A stretch of DNA of 64,000 nucleotides, taken from NCBI GenBank assembly GCA_021234155.1, contig JAJEKV010000060.1, positions 5,976,323 to 6,040,322 on the forward strand, given 5' to 3'. This document shows positions 21,187-33,393 of this stretch, one piece after another. The notes beneath the pieces were generated by a model. It was not told the DNA's origin. It saw nothing but the letters and a program-made list of their open reading frames with translations, and did not search any database. Made by a program: the position numbers and the translations under genes. The stretch comes from Isoetes taiwanensis. Its lineage: Eukaryota; Streptophyta; Lycopodiopsida; Isoetales; Isoetaceae. How positions within the stretch are numbered: position 1 is the stretch's first letter; every line of letters begins with the position of its first letter.

Positions 21187-24100
21187 GGGAAACTAAATAC
21201 AGAGCAAGTACTCTGGAAGATCTTGAATTCACAGGTTATGATATTTCTGATGATCTTATTGATAAAAAGTGGTTGTTTGAAGTTGTTCCTGAATATACAA
21301 AACATAATGAGGTCTGCTTGTTGGATGAGGAGAGGCAAATATATGGCATACTCTTAAAATTTGAGGAGATCCCTGGTGATGATGGAAATTGTATTCTGCA
21401 AGGTATTGTGGAGGATCAGAAAGAGGATGATAAAAAAATCAAAGCTTTTACTTTGAGGCTTGATAATTTTGATGTTAGAAAAATGATAAAATCTGATGAC
21501 ATGATTAGTTGTCGACGATATGGCTGGAAGTTACAAAATTATGACAGCTTGGAAGACTCTGGTATTGAGACGCATGAAGATTTGATAAGTGGTTTGCACA
21601 TTGTATGTGCTAGATTAGCCAGGGAAGAAACGGGATCAATGATTTATTCAAAGTTTGCTACGAAGATCCCGAATGGTCCACAACAGTGTAGCAAGATTAT
21701 AAAGGGGAAGAAGACATCTATGAAAGTAAAGAAATTGAAAGAGAAAGGAAAAGGAGAAGATGACATAGAGACAGGAAAAAAAAGGTAGGAAAAGGAGAAG
21801 ATGATACGTCGGCAAGGAGTAAAAGAAAGATTAAGAAGAGATCCACATCAGATGCAATTGAAAGCAAGAAGGGCGCAGAAACTGAAAATCAAATGATAGT
21901 GGTTGCTTCTCATGCAGTTGAAAAGCTTATTACAGAGGACGAACAAGTCGTAGATAAACATGGTTCCATGGTACTTGATGTGGAATCTGATAGCCCAAAG
22001 AGGAAAAAGAAGAAGCTTACAACACAGGCTACGTTGATGGAGGTGTCCGGCTTTTTTGTGTTTGGTGACCCACTCCCAATCATGATAAGTGTGCACAATT
22101 GTATTATTCCAGATTCAAGGCATACTATGGAGTTTGCAAAGTGGAATTATCGTCGCCTTAATCCAACCCATGTACAATGGTTGAAAAATGAGATGATTAA
22201 GCATCCATCAGTCATGCCAGAGATTGCAGACCTTTTGCCAATAAATCCTAAAACAATGCAACCTATACGCGTTGCTAGTTTGGAAGAAGTTAAAAATGAA
22301 AATACAAGGTTTGTTGTCATTGCAGGACAATATTCCATGTTGGCTATGCAAATGCTCTCTGATGAAAGTCCCAAATTTAAGGAGAGGTGGGGAATGAGAG
22401 CGGCAAGAATCATAGCTCATGATACCCCAATGTTAAAATTGATGGAGATATCATTGAAGCTAATAAAAAGAATGAGAAAAGTAGGTTTGTATCACCTTTT
22501 TTGGACATGTTGCAACAAGCTAGAGCCCAATGGGAGATTTTGGGATCTCCTCCGAAAACTATCCAAGGGAAATCAACAAGCAAAGAGTTCAAGGTATTCT
22601 AACTTTACCTTTACTTCCAATATTCTTTATTCTAACAGGATGCTTATGCTTATTCATTAACAAATATAATATTTTTTTCTTTATCTTAGGAGTTTGAACA
22701 AATTGCAAAGGTGACATTTGGAAAAGCATCAGTTCCTGTCATTTATAATCTTCTGACAACAAAGAAAGATATATTTGACAAATGGGTAAAAGCTATTGAC
22801 CTTTATAACAAAGGAGAATTGCCAGATTCAAAAGGTGATGCAGGTAAGCCTCGAAGTGGAAAAGACATTCATCTTTCTTCCTTCCGCTGCACGCAACAAT
22901 TAGAGACGAAAAGAGTTGAACAAGTAGCATGTGCATTGTTGGATGGAAGTGTTTCTTGGAATAAAGGTGGCTCTCGGAAAGTAGGTCTACCTTTTGTGCA
23001 AGACTATGCATAAGCTCAAAGAAACACGGGTCCTAAAATGTGGAATTGTAGCTCATATGAGAAGGTATATTCGAGATCCAAATCTCACTTTGTCTAAGCC
23101 GCTTCGTGAGAGAGCCCAACTATAGCTAAGTCATGGGAAATGTATAAGAGGATATTGTCTAAAATGGTGCCAAGGTGAGCTCAATAAGAGTGCTACTAAT
23201 GCCGACATGCCGAAGTCTTGCCACAAGCCATCTTGAAGCGATGTGGGACATGGATCATGGTCAGTATGAGATTGGATTATAATGTTGTTGCAGTATACAA
23301 TGTCGGTCAAGGCATCTCAAAAACACGAGATGTTCGTATTTCTGAGAGAGATAGGTCAATAGATTTAATCGTTGCTCATACACAAGGTGGTTGGAAAAAG
23401 GATGATTTTAAGGACCTTATCAATTTAACGGCTGATGTAAATAAAGAGGTAAGGTATATCATATTTTAATTTCAACTTACATAAACTTCATATTCTAACT
23501 ATTTCATTTGCATTGATTTTTACAGAGTTCTTACTCTTATGTTTTCTTTTTGCGGCTGCATGAGATCCCTCATTGTGAAGAAATCCTACGAGCTATTGAA
23601 GGAAAGGTTGAGCTATATTATGGCTACCAGGAGCCAAATATTTCAGAAGACAAGTACATTGTTTCATTAGAAACATATGTCATTCTTGCACTTGTTTCAA
23701 AGAGTACAAACGCATCACTTAAAGATCTTGTATACAAGAAGTTGAAGGGGTTGCTTTTCTTTCGTAGGGATGAGCTACCATTGAGTTTTGATCCTGCAAT
23801 TAATATTGAAGATTCTAAAGAGTTGGATCTATATTGCAATCCATTGAGCTATTCTATGGTCGAGGGTTTGAATGGTGGCCCAATTGTGAAAAATCCAGTA
23901 ATACGGAATGCGGCATTGAAGTTGATTGAGTGCTTCTCCCGTCCAAATCAAACAGTATTGGAAGTTAATTGTGGAGGTAACATTGCACGTGAAGCATTGC
24001 TGCTTGGGAGGCAAGCCGTTGTCTTAACAGAGAACAGTGTACAAAAGACTGCCATTCAGTCCATTATGTCCATGTTTTCAAAAATGGATCTCTTTGATAT

Positions 24101-24584
24101 ACTAAAGAAGGCAGTCCCCAGTTCGCAATTGCAAGGACCATTGTCTCCAATGAATGACTATCAAACAGCAGAATGCACTTTGTCTTTGACGTCATCTAGA
24201 GTGTTAGAACCAGAGACAATGATAGTTGAGGATGAAGCTACCGAGAAAAACCAAATAGAAAATATTGTGGATGATACAAACAGAGTTGTAGAAGACGGAC
24301 AAGACATGCGTATTGAACCAGTCGATGACGAACAAGTTAATGACGATGATAGGAACAAGGTTGTGGTAGAAGAACCAACGCATGACGAACAAGCTTTGAG
24401 GGATGCAGTTGAAGTTGTATTGCAAGAGAAATCTACAGAGGAGAATAAAGGTGAAAAGCTTTACTCTTTTCATTTTACAAATAAGCATTCATTTTTTAGA
24501 GCTTATGGACCTACTGTATGGCAAGAAGTTAGAAATACCGCAGAAGGTCTTAATATTGATGAATATGGTTCATTTTTAATGTAG
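21187..24584 (+). pseudogene. ParB-like/methyltransferase-like gene of element B with altered active sites
   Basis: Exons by splice signals: 21187-22593, 22690-23448, 23526-24584. An N-terminal domain (TKYRASTLEDLEFTGYDIS, RRYGWKLQNYDSLEDSGIE) and a Lys/Glu-rich linker precede a ParB-like domain (NPTHVQWLKNEMIKHPSVMP, then FVVIAGQYSMLAMQML). The methyltransferase-like part has DLIVAHTQGGWKKDDF where element A has VVADLPYGFKLKDS, and SRPNQTVLEVNCGGNIAREA where A has SRPGDWVLDAFSGSSTT. Thus GNHS, DLPYG and FSGS are replaced by GQYS, HTQGG and NCGG, and catalysis is unlikely. A long acidic tail follows. Frame changes occur at an 8-A run (21776-21783), near 22435 and in 23000-23220. The protein could be a DNA-binding pseudoenzyme or just decayed; the other exons are well kept. 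Confidence 0.7.
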
Positions 24585-24804
24585 TTTTTCTTGTGTATGC
24601 GTAGGAATGTGACATGGATGAACATGGCACTCTTCAGCCATTATGAAAATGAAAGAAGAACCTGAGATCTATCATGATATTGCACTTTTGTACTGAAAAC
24701 TTATAAAAAACTTGTTGTTTTGCTTGTGTGTTTATAATGTGTAGTCATTTCCCTTCTACCTCTTTTTGATAACTAATGTACAATTATTGTCGATGGATTT
24801 TTAG
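24585..24804. other. Gap between the element B plus-strand genes
   Basis: Non-coding AT-rich DNA ending in a good splice acceptor (GGATTTTTAG at 24795-24804). It could be a 3' UTR plus intron of a separate gene, or an intron joining the two coding regions in one transcript. Confidence 0.4.
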
Positions 24805-25679
24805 ATACGGAAGCACATCAAAAGAGCAGGAGAAATCTGATTATTTTTTATATGAATGGAGTCTTATTAAAATGTGCACGTATGAAGGATAAATATGAAA
24901 TTATTGTTAGACCGAACTGCCTTACATTTATCGAACACTTATTAAGCTTTGCAGAAGTTGCAATATGGACATCTATGAATGAGAGTAGCATGATGACATG
25001 CTTAGAAAAGATTGTACCGATGCCTAAAGTTTTCAAATTTCTGTGGAGTCAAACAAAATGCACAAATTTGGGGCATGATAATCTTATGCATAAAAAACCC
25101 CTTTTTGTTAAAGATCTCAATAAAGTGTGGAGAAGATATCCAGAATACAATGTCCACAATACTATCCTAGTTGATGATGATTATCGCAAGTCATTTCGAA
25201 ATCCAGATCATGTGATATTGCATCCTTTTCGATATTCAGGAAACAAGGATGATATATTCTTGATCAACACCTTATTGCCATATTTACGAGATGCATGTGT
25301 CTTTGGAGATACGCAAGAGTATTTGCGACGCAATTTCAAAAGTGACTTTTTACGGGAAAGATGGGAACCATCATCCAATGATGTTCAGAGATCTTTGTAT
25401 TATGCTTGTGAATATTGGGCCCCTAGAGAAAATGTCGGGTCAGCTCCTGGATCTGAGACTGAGTCTACATTTCCTGTACCAGATTGCAGCGATAGTAAAG
25501 CAAGCAATTCTTGTCATGGAGGTAAGCTTTTCCCTAAAAGGCGTATAAGAAGCAGCAGTGAGGTTAGGATGGAAAATGCTGCAACGATGTTATTGGCTGT
25601 TAATTCTGGGTATCAAGGTAGACGTATACATTCACGTATTGCGAGACAGTATTTAGAATCTAGGATGCAAAAACATTAA
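24805..25679 (+). CDS. FCP1/NIF-type HAD phosphatase-like protein carried by element B
   Basis: The exon starts after the acceptor at 24804 and is open to a TAA at 25679. The order of motifs matches FCP1 homology (NLI-interacting factor) domains: IIFYMNGVLLKC (motif I region), YEIIVRPNCLTFIEHLLSFA then AIWTSMNES (motif II), KPLFVKDLNKVW, and TILVDDDYRKSFRNP (motif III, Asp pair intact), then NKDDIFLINTLLPYLRD. The motif I nucleophile Asp is Tyr (FYMNG instead of a DxNG/DxDG form), so activity is doubtful. The C-terminus is basic (PKRRIRSSSEVR). The family dephosphorylates Ser, for example in the RNA polymerase II tail; that role is not shown here. Element A has no counterpart. Upstream exons are likely. 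Confidence 0.75.
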
Positions 25680-26134
25680 TGATCTTTACTTGTATTTGAT
25701 CATTAATTTAATATGCGAACTTGGATATTATTTTTAACTATATGTGTCTTACTATGGCATCTCATTGTTCAGATATTCTCTTTGAGACCCTTGTATTATC
25801 AAATATTTTACATAATGAACTCGTTAACCAGTATGATGTTAAGCTTGGATATTATTTTGGTGTACTTTGTTTTTTATGAAATGAGCTTGTATATTTCATA
25901 TTATTTCTCATATAGTCTTGGAAGATGTTTATTTTGAAATATGGTTTGCTTTAAATTTCACATAAATCATCACATGTATATATATGGCATGGCTGCTTTA
26001 AGAATATCTCATATAATCTCTGCAAGGCTTTATTGTGTTCATATATGTCTAAATTCGACTATCTTCAATCAATACCTAATGTCTCACAAAATAGACTTAC
26101 TTTAGTTTATTATGATGTTTCCCTAAATGACGTT

Positions 26135-26444
26135 GTGTATTTTATTGTATTATTCTTATTTGTGGTATTAAATAGTATAGGACTAAACTTAAACTACATA
26201 ATATCACTACATTTAACATACTTGTACTTGAATCTAGGATGCAAACTCCCTATGTAAGATTGATCATTATCAAATACGTGAATGTATAGTTTTCATTACT
26301 TACAACATCTCATTGTTTTCTCTCTATGTTTTATTGTATTATTCTTATCTGTGGTATTAAATAGTATAGGACTAAACCTTTAACTACATAATATCACTAC
26401 ATTTAACTCACTTGTACTTGAATCTAGGATGCAAACTCCCTATG
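26135..26444 (+). repeat. Direct duplication in the right arm of element B
   Basis: About 120 bp (TTTATTGTATTATTCTTAT through CTAGGATGCAAACTCCCTAT) occurs at about 26139-26256 and again at about 26331-26443. The TTGAATCTAGGATGCAAA part resembles the 3' end of the phosphatase-like gene near 25655. The rest of 25680-26660 holds no gene. Confidence 0.8.
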
Positions 26445-26660
26445 TTTTTTGCTGATCCAATGTTTTGATCTATGACATTATGTGCTCTATAGCATTAATC
26501 TATTTGTTCTATTAAATAGTCTAATATGGTTCAAATTATTAGATCCAATGCTTATTGTGTTTCCTTGGAACTGCGTATATATGCTGAATCTATTATTATG
26601 GAACTATTTTGTAAGACTAAACTTTGATCATGAAATGTCATCATATTTAACCTAGTTAGA

Positions 26661-26694
26661 CTTGAATAAGTCTAAAATTTCCTAAATACGTCAT
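26661..26694 (-). repeat. Right terminal inverted repeat of element B
   Basis: This is the inverted partner of 12458-12491 with two mismatches, followed by GTTT (26695-26698). Confidence 0.9.
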
Positions 26695-26698
26695 GTTT

Positions 26699-29600
26699 CT
26701 TGATTCTGTTTTGAGGTATCTAGAATAATACAAATGGAGGAAGAAGCTGTGATCGATGGCGTGAAAACTTCCAATTGTTGCTTGGGCCGATCGAATCTTG
26801 CTTCTCTATTTCCAATATGCTGGAATTAGGTACGTACATCTCTCAAGATAGACCTGTTGATGCTTTCGGCATGTTGGCTTGAATTTTGCTACCGGCCAGT
26901 ACAACATTTGTTGGAATCCCTTTCAAGAATTTGCTTCATTTTGCAGAGAGATAAAGGATTCTAACCTACCCTACAGTTCATCGAGATTATGGTGGGCTCT
27001 TTTGTTGCAACTGGGACCTGGGCTTTGCTGCCATGGAGATTATCAAGCTACTCAGGTAAAGCATATAATTCCTTTGCTATTAAAGGATATGGTTACTCAG
27101 GTGAAGCATAGAATTCCTTTGCTATTGTAGGATATGGTTACTGAGAAGTATTGAGTATTTAAATTTAGTGCATAACATAGTCATACTACATCGTAAAAAA
27201 TGTCTTCATGTTTAGCAATTGCAACACATATGGTTATTTCCATCCTTAACTCTTGCATTCTTTGTTCTGATCTATTTTACTTGCCTAGGTAGAACCCACA
27301 AGTTTGTGAGTAAAGCACAATTTTATTATTTCTAGACTAGAAAAAGAGCTCTATTTCCTTGGCGGGTAACAACACCCTTTCTTGCACAAGGGGATAGTTA
27401 GCTGGGTGGTTTCTTTGGCCAATTTGGTCCCTCCCTGGAGCTGATTTTTGGAAGTAGTTTTGGCAGAATCAAATGCCAGAATGGCCGGAAAGCAAGTGAA
27501 GGTATGCAATCTCAAACATTTTCTTCCTTTCTTTCAACATGAGGTCCCATATCAATTGCCAATAGGAATATGTTGAGACACCTGTATAGTTGTTTTAACA
27601 AACATCCTTCAGGTCCAAGTTCCAGTATATAATTCAGTGATTCTTTGCATTTGATCTTTACATTTGCCTTGGTTCGTTTTATCTCTCGATAGCTTGATAG
27701 CTCAATCCAAGGCATCTGAAGACCATGCAAATTACATAGGTTTTGGCACCAAGAAGAAATATCATCTCATTCATTGATGTGGTTAATGTCTGATGTGTTA
27801 TTAATGACCTTCTTTAATGTATTATTAAGTCTTTCATGTGTTATTAAATCTTCACTCTGCAGGCTTCATTTGCATGTGTTATTAAATCTTCACTCTGCAG
27901 GCTTCATTTGCAAAAAGCTAAGAGCTGAGATCTCAAGCACTAAGAGCAAGAACGATTTGGCATGCCCATCTTTTCTTTCACTTTCTATTCTTTCTTTGAT
28001 TATGCTCCTTTGCTCTATACCAGTAGAAGTGGAGCAGACAGCTCAAAGGAACATTAGTAGGTGTTACATCATTTCCTCCTTTCATCAGTTCTTGGGCTTT
28101 CGGTATTTCTAGCCATGCAAAGACTAGAGGATATGAAATGGATTAGATAAGGAAAATTGGGAAAAGAATGTATGTTCACTGTATTGGTGTTATGGCTCGC
28201 TGCCATCTACTACTCGATCTATGAGTTGAGCTTCCTACCTTTTGCTTTTGTGCCCCCTTAACTCTTTTCTACTAATGCATTCATCTCAAGCAGGGGCGTT
28301 TGTGCCGAAAGTTCCATCCAAATCTGAAGGATGTCAAGGAATCATAATTCCCTGTCGTAAGGTTCCATTCCTATACATTAATTCTTCAAGCAATAAAAAA
28401 ACCTCTCTTTTCAAAAGCAAAATGGCTATGCAGAGGCTAGAGAATATGAAATGGATCAGATAAGGAAAATTGGGGAAAGAATGCATGTTCCACGTGTTGG
28501 TGTTATGGTGCGCTGCCATTCAAATTTGTGTTTTTTTGTCTCCTAACTTTGCTCCTAGACTTCCAATATTCTCTTTGCTTTTGGTAAGCAATCCACACTT
28601 CTCATATTGAATGTAAATTTCCACGGATAAATTGAAAGAAATTGTTTATACATGTTCTTCATAAAGACTACGAATTACCAATTGATATTTGCATTTAACA
28701 GGGTTCAACTGTTTCCGTTAGAGTTTGAAGATCAAAGCTCTTAGACTCTCAAGAAGTTCGGTCTGTGTGCCAGATTTTGCACAAGGTTGTATTCCACTCT
28801 CCTTTCATTCAATTTCATTTGTAGCTTTATGACCATCACTACTGGAACTCTTCTGCCAAAGTGGAAGTCACAAGCAAGCCTATGCCAGCAAAAAGCTGCC
28901 ATCAGCCATCACTATAGAACATGTCTATTCTGATCTATTTTCCCTCATTTGCTATAAATGCATTTAGTGGAGATATCTGCTCCAACATATAGAAGCATCT
29001 TCAAGTGCGTATTCAGGGTGAGCAGGTGCAATTTCATGCATAAATGAGTTGTATAGCAGAAGTTGTTCATGTCATTCAGTTGACTTAGAGAGTGCCAAAG
29101 GTCAACAATTCGTAATGTTTACTCAATTTTGTCTTAGTTAGACTATAGCATTTTTGGGCTTTGTTCTCTGATTCAAACAACCATATTACACCACTGTGAT
29201 AGCTAGCAGATTAGCTCAATTCATGAGAGCCTTGATCACTTATTCCCTTTCCCAATGCAGGCATTGTATCCCTCTTGGAAGTTTTGGAAGTCTAGAAGTT
29301 ATGGAAGCCGATATACAAGTGGCATGATCCATGAGCTGCAATTTTGCACATTGCAGACCTTGCAAGCATAATTATCAAGGTATTTTGTGGTTTCTCCATC
29401 TGTTTTATTATTCTCGGAATTGCAAAAATACAGCACAATGTCCCATAGCAAATTATTAGCTCCGATATTTGACGTGAGGTAGTTTCAAAGTTGGTATTCC
29501 CATTATCCAATTTCGAATTCTCTATCTACACATTATTTTCAAAATATAAGACACTTCCACATTAAGAGATTTTTATTGAAAGGTTGGTTAGCTGTAAATT

Positions 29601-31568
29601 GGAACTTTTGATAGTTACATTATAAAGGTTGTCCAACCAGAGGAAACTTAGGATAATGAAACGAAGAAAAAACAGTACTGGCCAGATGTGGATATGAGAG
29701 AATTAACTCCTGCAATCTCGCACGTGGTGCATTTTGAAGTGCTAACAACATTGTTTTAAGAATCTCTGCTTCTACTGTTTAAACTGCCTACTTGCATTTA
29801 CCCTAAGCAACTTCAGTTTGTTATTATTATGACATCATCTACTGCCAACTAATTTTGCACTTTGTTCTGCACTCTGGGATAATTCAGGACCAGATGATAT
29901 GAAGAAATAAGTTCAGAATCTTCTTCATAATGAGTTACTAAGGTCCTTTCCAAGAATGATAGCATTCTCTCAATTTATATGAATTTAGAAATGTACTTTG
30001 TGTCTCTAGACGTTTCAATATCCTACAAAAGATGATATGCAATACCACTGTTATATGCAGAATAGCAATTGCTGTGTTAACGTGCAGTATGAGTAAAAGC
30101 AGAATAAATACTGCTGTGATTGGTTGAGTTTTCGTATCTATGCTCAGATGCCCAACTGCAGCTGATTGATGCTTTGTATTATTGCTTCATCTTTGTATCT
30201 ATGCATAATTGCAACATTCTAATACCCCTATAAGACATCAGGACATCATTGAAGATTGTATGTGTATGATCAATCCAAATTTATTTCTAGCATATAGAGA
30301 ATCATTTCATGTAAATTTGAACAATAATCATGGTCATCATTGTCACAAGACCAATTTATATTTTCTACTACTATGTATCTAATTCGTTCATATCATCAAT
30401 ATCGCAGGAATGTTTGAAATGCTATCATGAACACTATTTAAAAAATGTTCTTCATTGCGCTTCGAATCAAAATGTTCATTGCGCTTCAATGCAGATTGGT
30501 ATAGTGTACAGAGGCATAGTGTACAAATTTTGCAGAGAATTTGCAGGGAAGTCCTAAGCATCTAATCTACTTCAGGACAACGCAACCTCCATGTTTCAAT
30601 ATGTAAGGAAGCTCCCTACAATGTTTCAGTGTTTCAATGTGTAAGGAAGCATGTTCTAAATTGGCACTGTGATTTGTTTTATTATTTCTTTCTTGCAGAA
30701 CATTCTTTCTTAAACACAGTTCTAAGATGTTCTCACAAAGTTGAAGGAAAACCTACTCTGCTTGGAAGCATTTGTATTGTTTTACACTATGCATAGGAGG
30801 AATGTCACTTGCAGGACCACAAAAACCATCACACATTCAATTAGACTACATAATCAACCTTAGATATGAGGTCCTTACTAATGAACCTGATAGCCTTTCA
30901 TATATCTTGCAAAAAATTTTTGGCATCACAACATGAAGGCATGACTCGGTCCAACAAGCTTATAATGTAACAGATGTAGAACATCTGTGGGTTGAAAGTG
31001 TTAACCACATGGCAGCTCTGTCTCTTAACAACAGCCATTGCTCTCTGTCTCTTAACAACAGCCATTTCTCTATGATTACATTTTTAGTCTCCCGTGGGCA
31101 TCAACTTTTGGTGGCATTCAATTTTGCTAAAATATAAACCATGTGATTTTCATTGTCAGTGTCAACAACACATCCAAAAAAATTCATTTTCATTTATCTA
31201 TTGTCATCCTGCTTTGTTTTGCCATCTACATTACTTTTAGAAAGTGCTCTCTAAACAGGCTGGATATCAAATTAGGCTATGCAAATCCACGATAAACAAG
31301 GATATGCAAATCCACGATAAACAAGGATTGCTTCTTACTTGCTGCTACGCAATTTCCCTCTGATGGGATGTACCTCAAGGTCATCCCACTGCTCATGAAT
31401 TTATCTTCCATAGAGCTTTGAATCTTTTAGGAAAATTGGTTTTTGTACATAAATTCAAAGATCATTTGTGCGTTCTACAAATGCATACGCCAAGCATCAA
31501 AATCTTTGCTACAAGTTTTGTAAGTACAAATACATCTTCATCTTTCCTTACAATACAACAATACTTAT
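26699..31568. other. Gene-poor region with short duplications
   Basis: No protein is recognised. Visible structure: a roughly 48-bp tandem repeat (about 27043-27150, AAGCATA(T/G)AATTCCTTTGCTATT); a 38-bp tandem repeat (about 27835-27910, CATGTGTTATTAAATCTTC); a duplicated 100-bp segment (28111-28206 and 28422-28520); and small tandem copies near 31020 and 31280. If the Helitron-like end at 31596 is real, part of this stretch may be the body of a non-autonomous Helitron, possibly with captured fragments. Confidence 0.4.
28111..28520 (+). repeat. Duplicated segment of about 100 bp, about 310 bp apart
   Basis: AGATAAGGAAAATTGGG(A/G)AAAGAATG and its surroundings, from a CCATGCAAAGACTAGAG-like start to a GCGCTGCCAT-like end, occur at 28111-28206 and 28422-28520 with scattered substitutions. 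Confidence 0.8.
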
Positions 31569-31596
31569 GCCTGGCAACGCCGGGCACTGTTACTAG
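31569..31596 (+). mobile_element. Helitron-like 3' terminus
   Basis: A 7-bp stem (GCCTGGC/GCCGGGC with one G-T pair, loop AAC) is followed seven bases later by CTAG and then T. A GC-rich hairpin before CTRR and insertion next to T is the classic Helitron 3' end. The TC-type 5' end was not located and no RepHel protein is seen, so this would be a non-autonomous copy. Confidence 0.5.
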
Positions 31597-32239
31597 TCTT
31601 TTTTAGGCTTGAAATAAAATACTTTTTTGACTTCCTTCAACATCTTTTTATAGACACATATCCCCATCCTAAACGTTCTTTGAAGATATATAAATATTTT
31701 AGAAAGATGTTTGGAATATTTTCATTAGATGCTTAAGAAAATGAGATATATGATGTTTCAAGAGGGAAAAATAGGCAAGAAGAAACAAGACGAAAAATTA
31801 CATATGAGACACACTTCGTCTGACAGCGGCCCAAACAAGGATGTCAGGTATAAGAAAGCTTGTGAGATAAACCTTTTTTACTTTTGTGTGCTTCATTAAG
31901 GATGAAAGGTGAGGAATTCTTATACAGTTGTTGTGCCCAGCTCCTCCAATGCCTCTGAGATGTAGGTTAGCTTCTCAAATATTGACATATGCATCTGCCC
32001 CAGTGGCGTCTATAAGAGGTGGAGGATCTCAAGTTGTGGCTACTCCTTGTAATAACATCTCCTTTATAATTGAACGAGGATTAGCATTGCAAATGGTATT
32101 CAAGCTCTGATGCATGTTTAAAATATATATATGAAGGCCGATTTGGTCAAGGTATTTTGAAGACTTTGCCAGTCTGCTTTCCATTTCTCAGCAAGTTTGG
32201 ATTTATTTTGTTAAATGAATTGAATGTTTTTTATTGTCC
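31597..32239. other. Unassigned AT-rich DNA
   Basis: No coding region, repeat or RNA gene recognised. Confidence 0.4.
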
Positions 32240-33388
32240 ACGGAACCAATCGGTCTATGGGACCCAATACAAGACCGCATCAGGCATATTACTGCCTAGA
32301 TTAAAAAACCCTTGCACCGAAGGGTTTTCAAAGGAAAAACCATGGCAGCAATAGGACTGCTGACAAGCTGTACAAATATATATGTACATGATCAAGTATT
32401 TCCTGCGCATGAAGTGGTTGTCCGGGAGTATATCTAAGTCCTCAGATCTATTATCTCCTGATTGTATGCTTCTAGTGATCACACCGAAGGCATGTTCAGT
32501 ATCATGAGTAGTGGCTCGTTAGACCTGACCAAGAGAGCATAGCGTACCTAATCTGATCATATGTCGGGCGACTCTGGATAGTGTGCATTCATCCTCAATG
32601 TCTCTCATCTGCCAGCACTAACAAAGCATGCCTTGGCGTGGCTGCATGTCTCAATTTGGAGATGGTGAGCACCTGTGCGAATGGAGGCGATGAGCCTATG
32701 CTTTTTCATGGGTAGATATGAACGCAGGTAGCACTATAGGACGTGGTTTAGCATGGGGTTTATGCATTGCTTGTAATGTGCCATTTTGACTGCTCCAAGG
32801 CCCTGGGGTCCCAAGGCTTGCCGGGAAAACAAGTGTCAAGGTAATGCCTCAGGCTATCGCGATTGGCCTCTGTGTCCACCTATATGCATTTATGCTCCTG
32901 CACATTCCATCTGTTTAGCCATTGAGCTCTCTTGTCCTTCCAACTAGCCTTGAGCCACTACGGTCCCATTGCCATGGTGTAAGCCAGGTTCGAAAGATGG
33001 GCATCGTCCATATTGACAACTTTCTGGAAATAGACGTTGTGTTTATCAAGTGCTGTCCTCTGAAGAGGTAAGAAACATGTCTTCTGCAGTAGGATTTGAT
33101 ATGGGACCATGGATTTCACTCCTAGTGCCTGTGCTAAGAAGGCGTTCTACACCTATTCTAAGTCATACCAAGTCGCAAGGGACACCACCGGATCCCATAC
33201 CTCGATCCTGTACAGAAGAATGGGCTCCACTAGTACCCTGAACAGATGTGTTTGATGGCCCCAATCATAGAGCTCTGACCTGTGGCTGTGCTCTGCATTG
33301 CATAAAGCGCTTTCCAACAGGTCATCACTTGTAATTGGATAATTGTGTCCCAACACAGTGTGGAAGGAAGTCCATTCCCAAATACTTG
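32240..33388 (-). mobile_element. LINE remnant, 3' portion, interrupted by the LTR retrotransposon
   Basis: The minus strand near 33390 reads KYLGMDFLP and then, in shifted frames, a reverse transcriptase C-terminal region with LFRVLVEPILLYRIEVWDP, typical of plant LINE ORF2. The left edge carries the dispersed ATTAAAAAACCC motif (32299-32342). Several frame changes make it inactive. It is cut at the TAGGT duplication (33389-33393) and continues at 44816. Confidence 0.7.
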
Positions 33389-33393
33389 TAGGT

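Larger units (their letters stand above)
12458..26694. mobile_element. Element B: 14.2-kb TIR transposon with the same gene pair plus a phosphatase-like gene
   Basis: The ends carry 34-bp inverted repeats with two mismatches (outer part ATGACGTATTTAGGAAA) flanked by GTTT at 12454-12457 and 26695-26698, a 4-bp target duplication. Inside are a minus-strand DUF7869-type gene, a plus-strand ParB/methyltransferase-like gene with a very long palindrome-filled upstream intron, a plus-strand FCP1/HAD-like gene and a RING-H2 fragment. The plan matches element A (divergent pair, TIRs, 4-bp TSD, private palindromes), but the TIRs and palindromes are unrelated in sequence. The two are therefore different families of one type, not recent copies. 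Confidence 0.85.
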
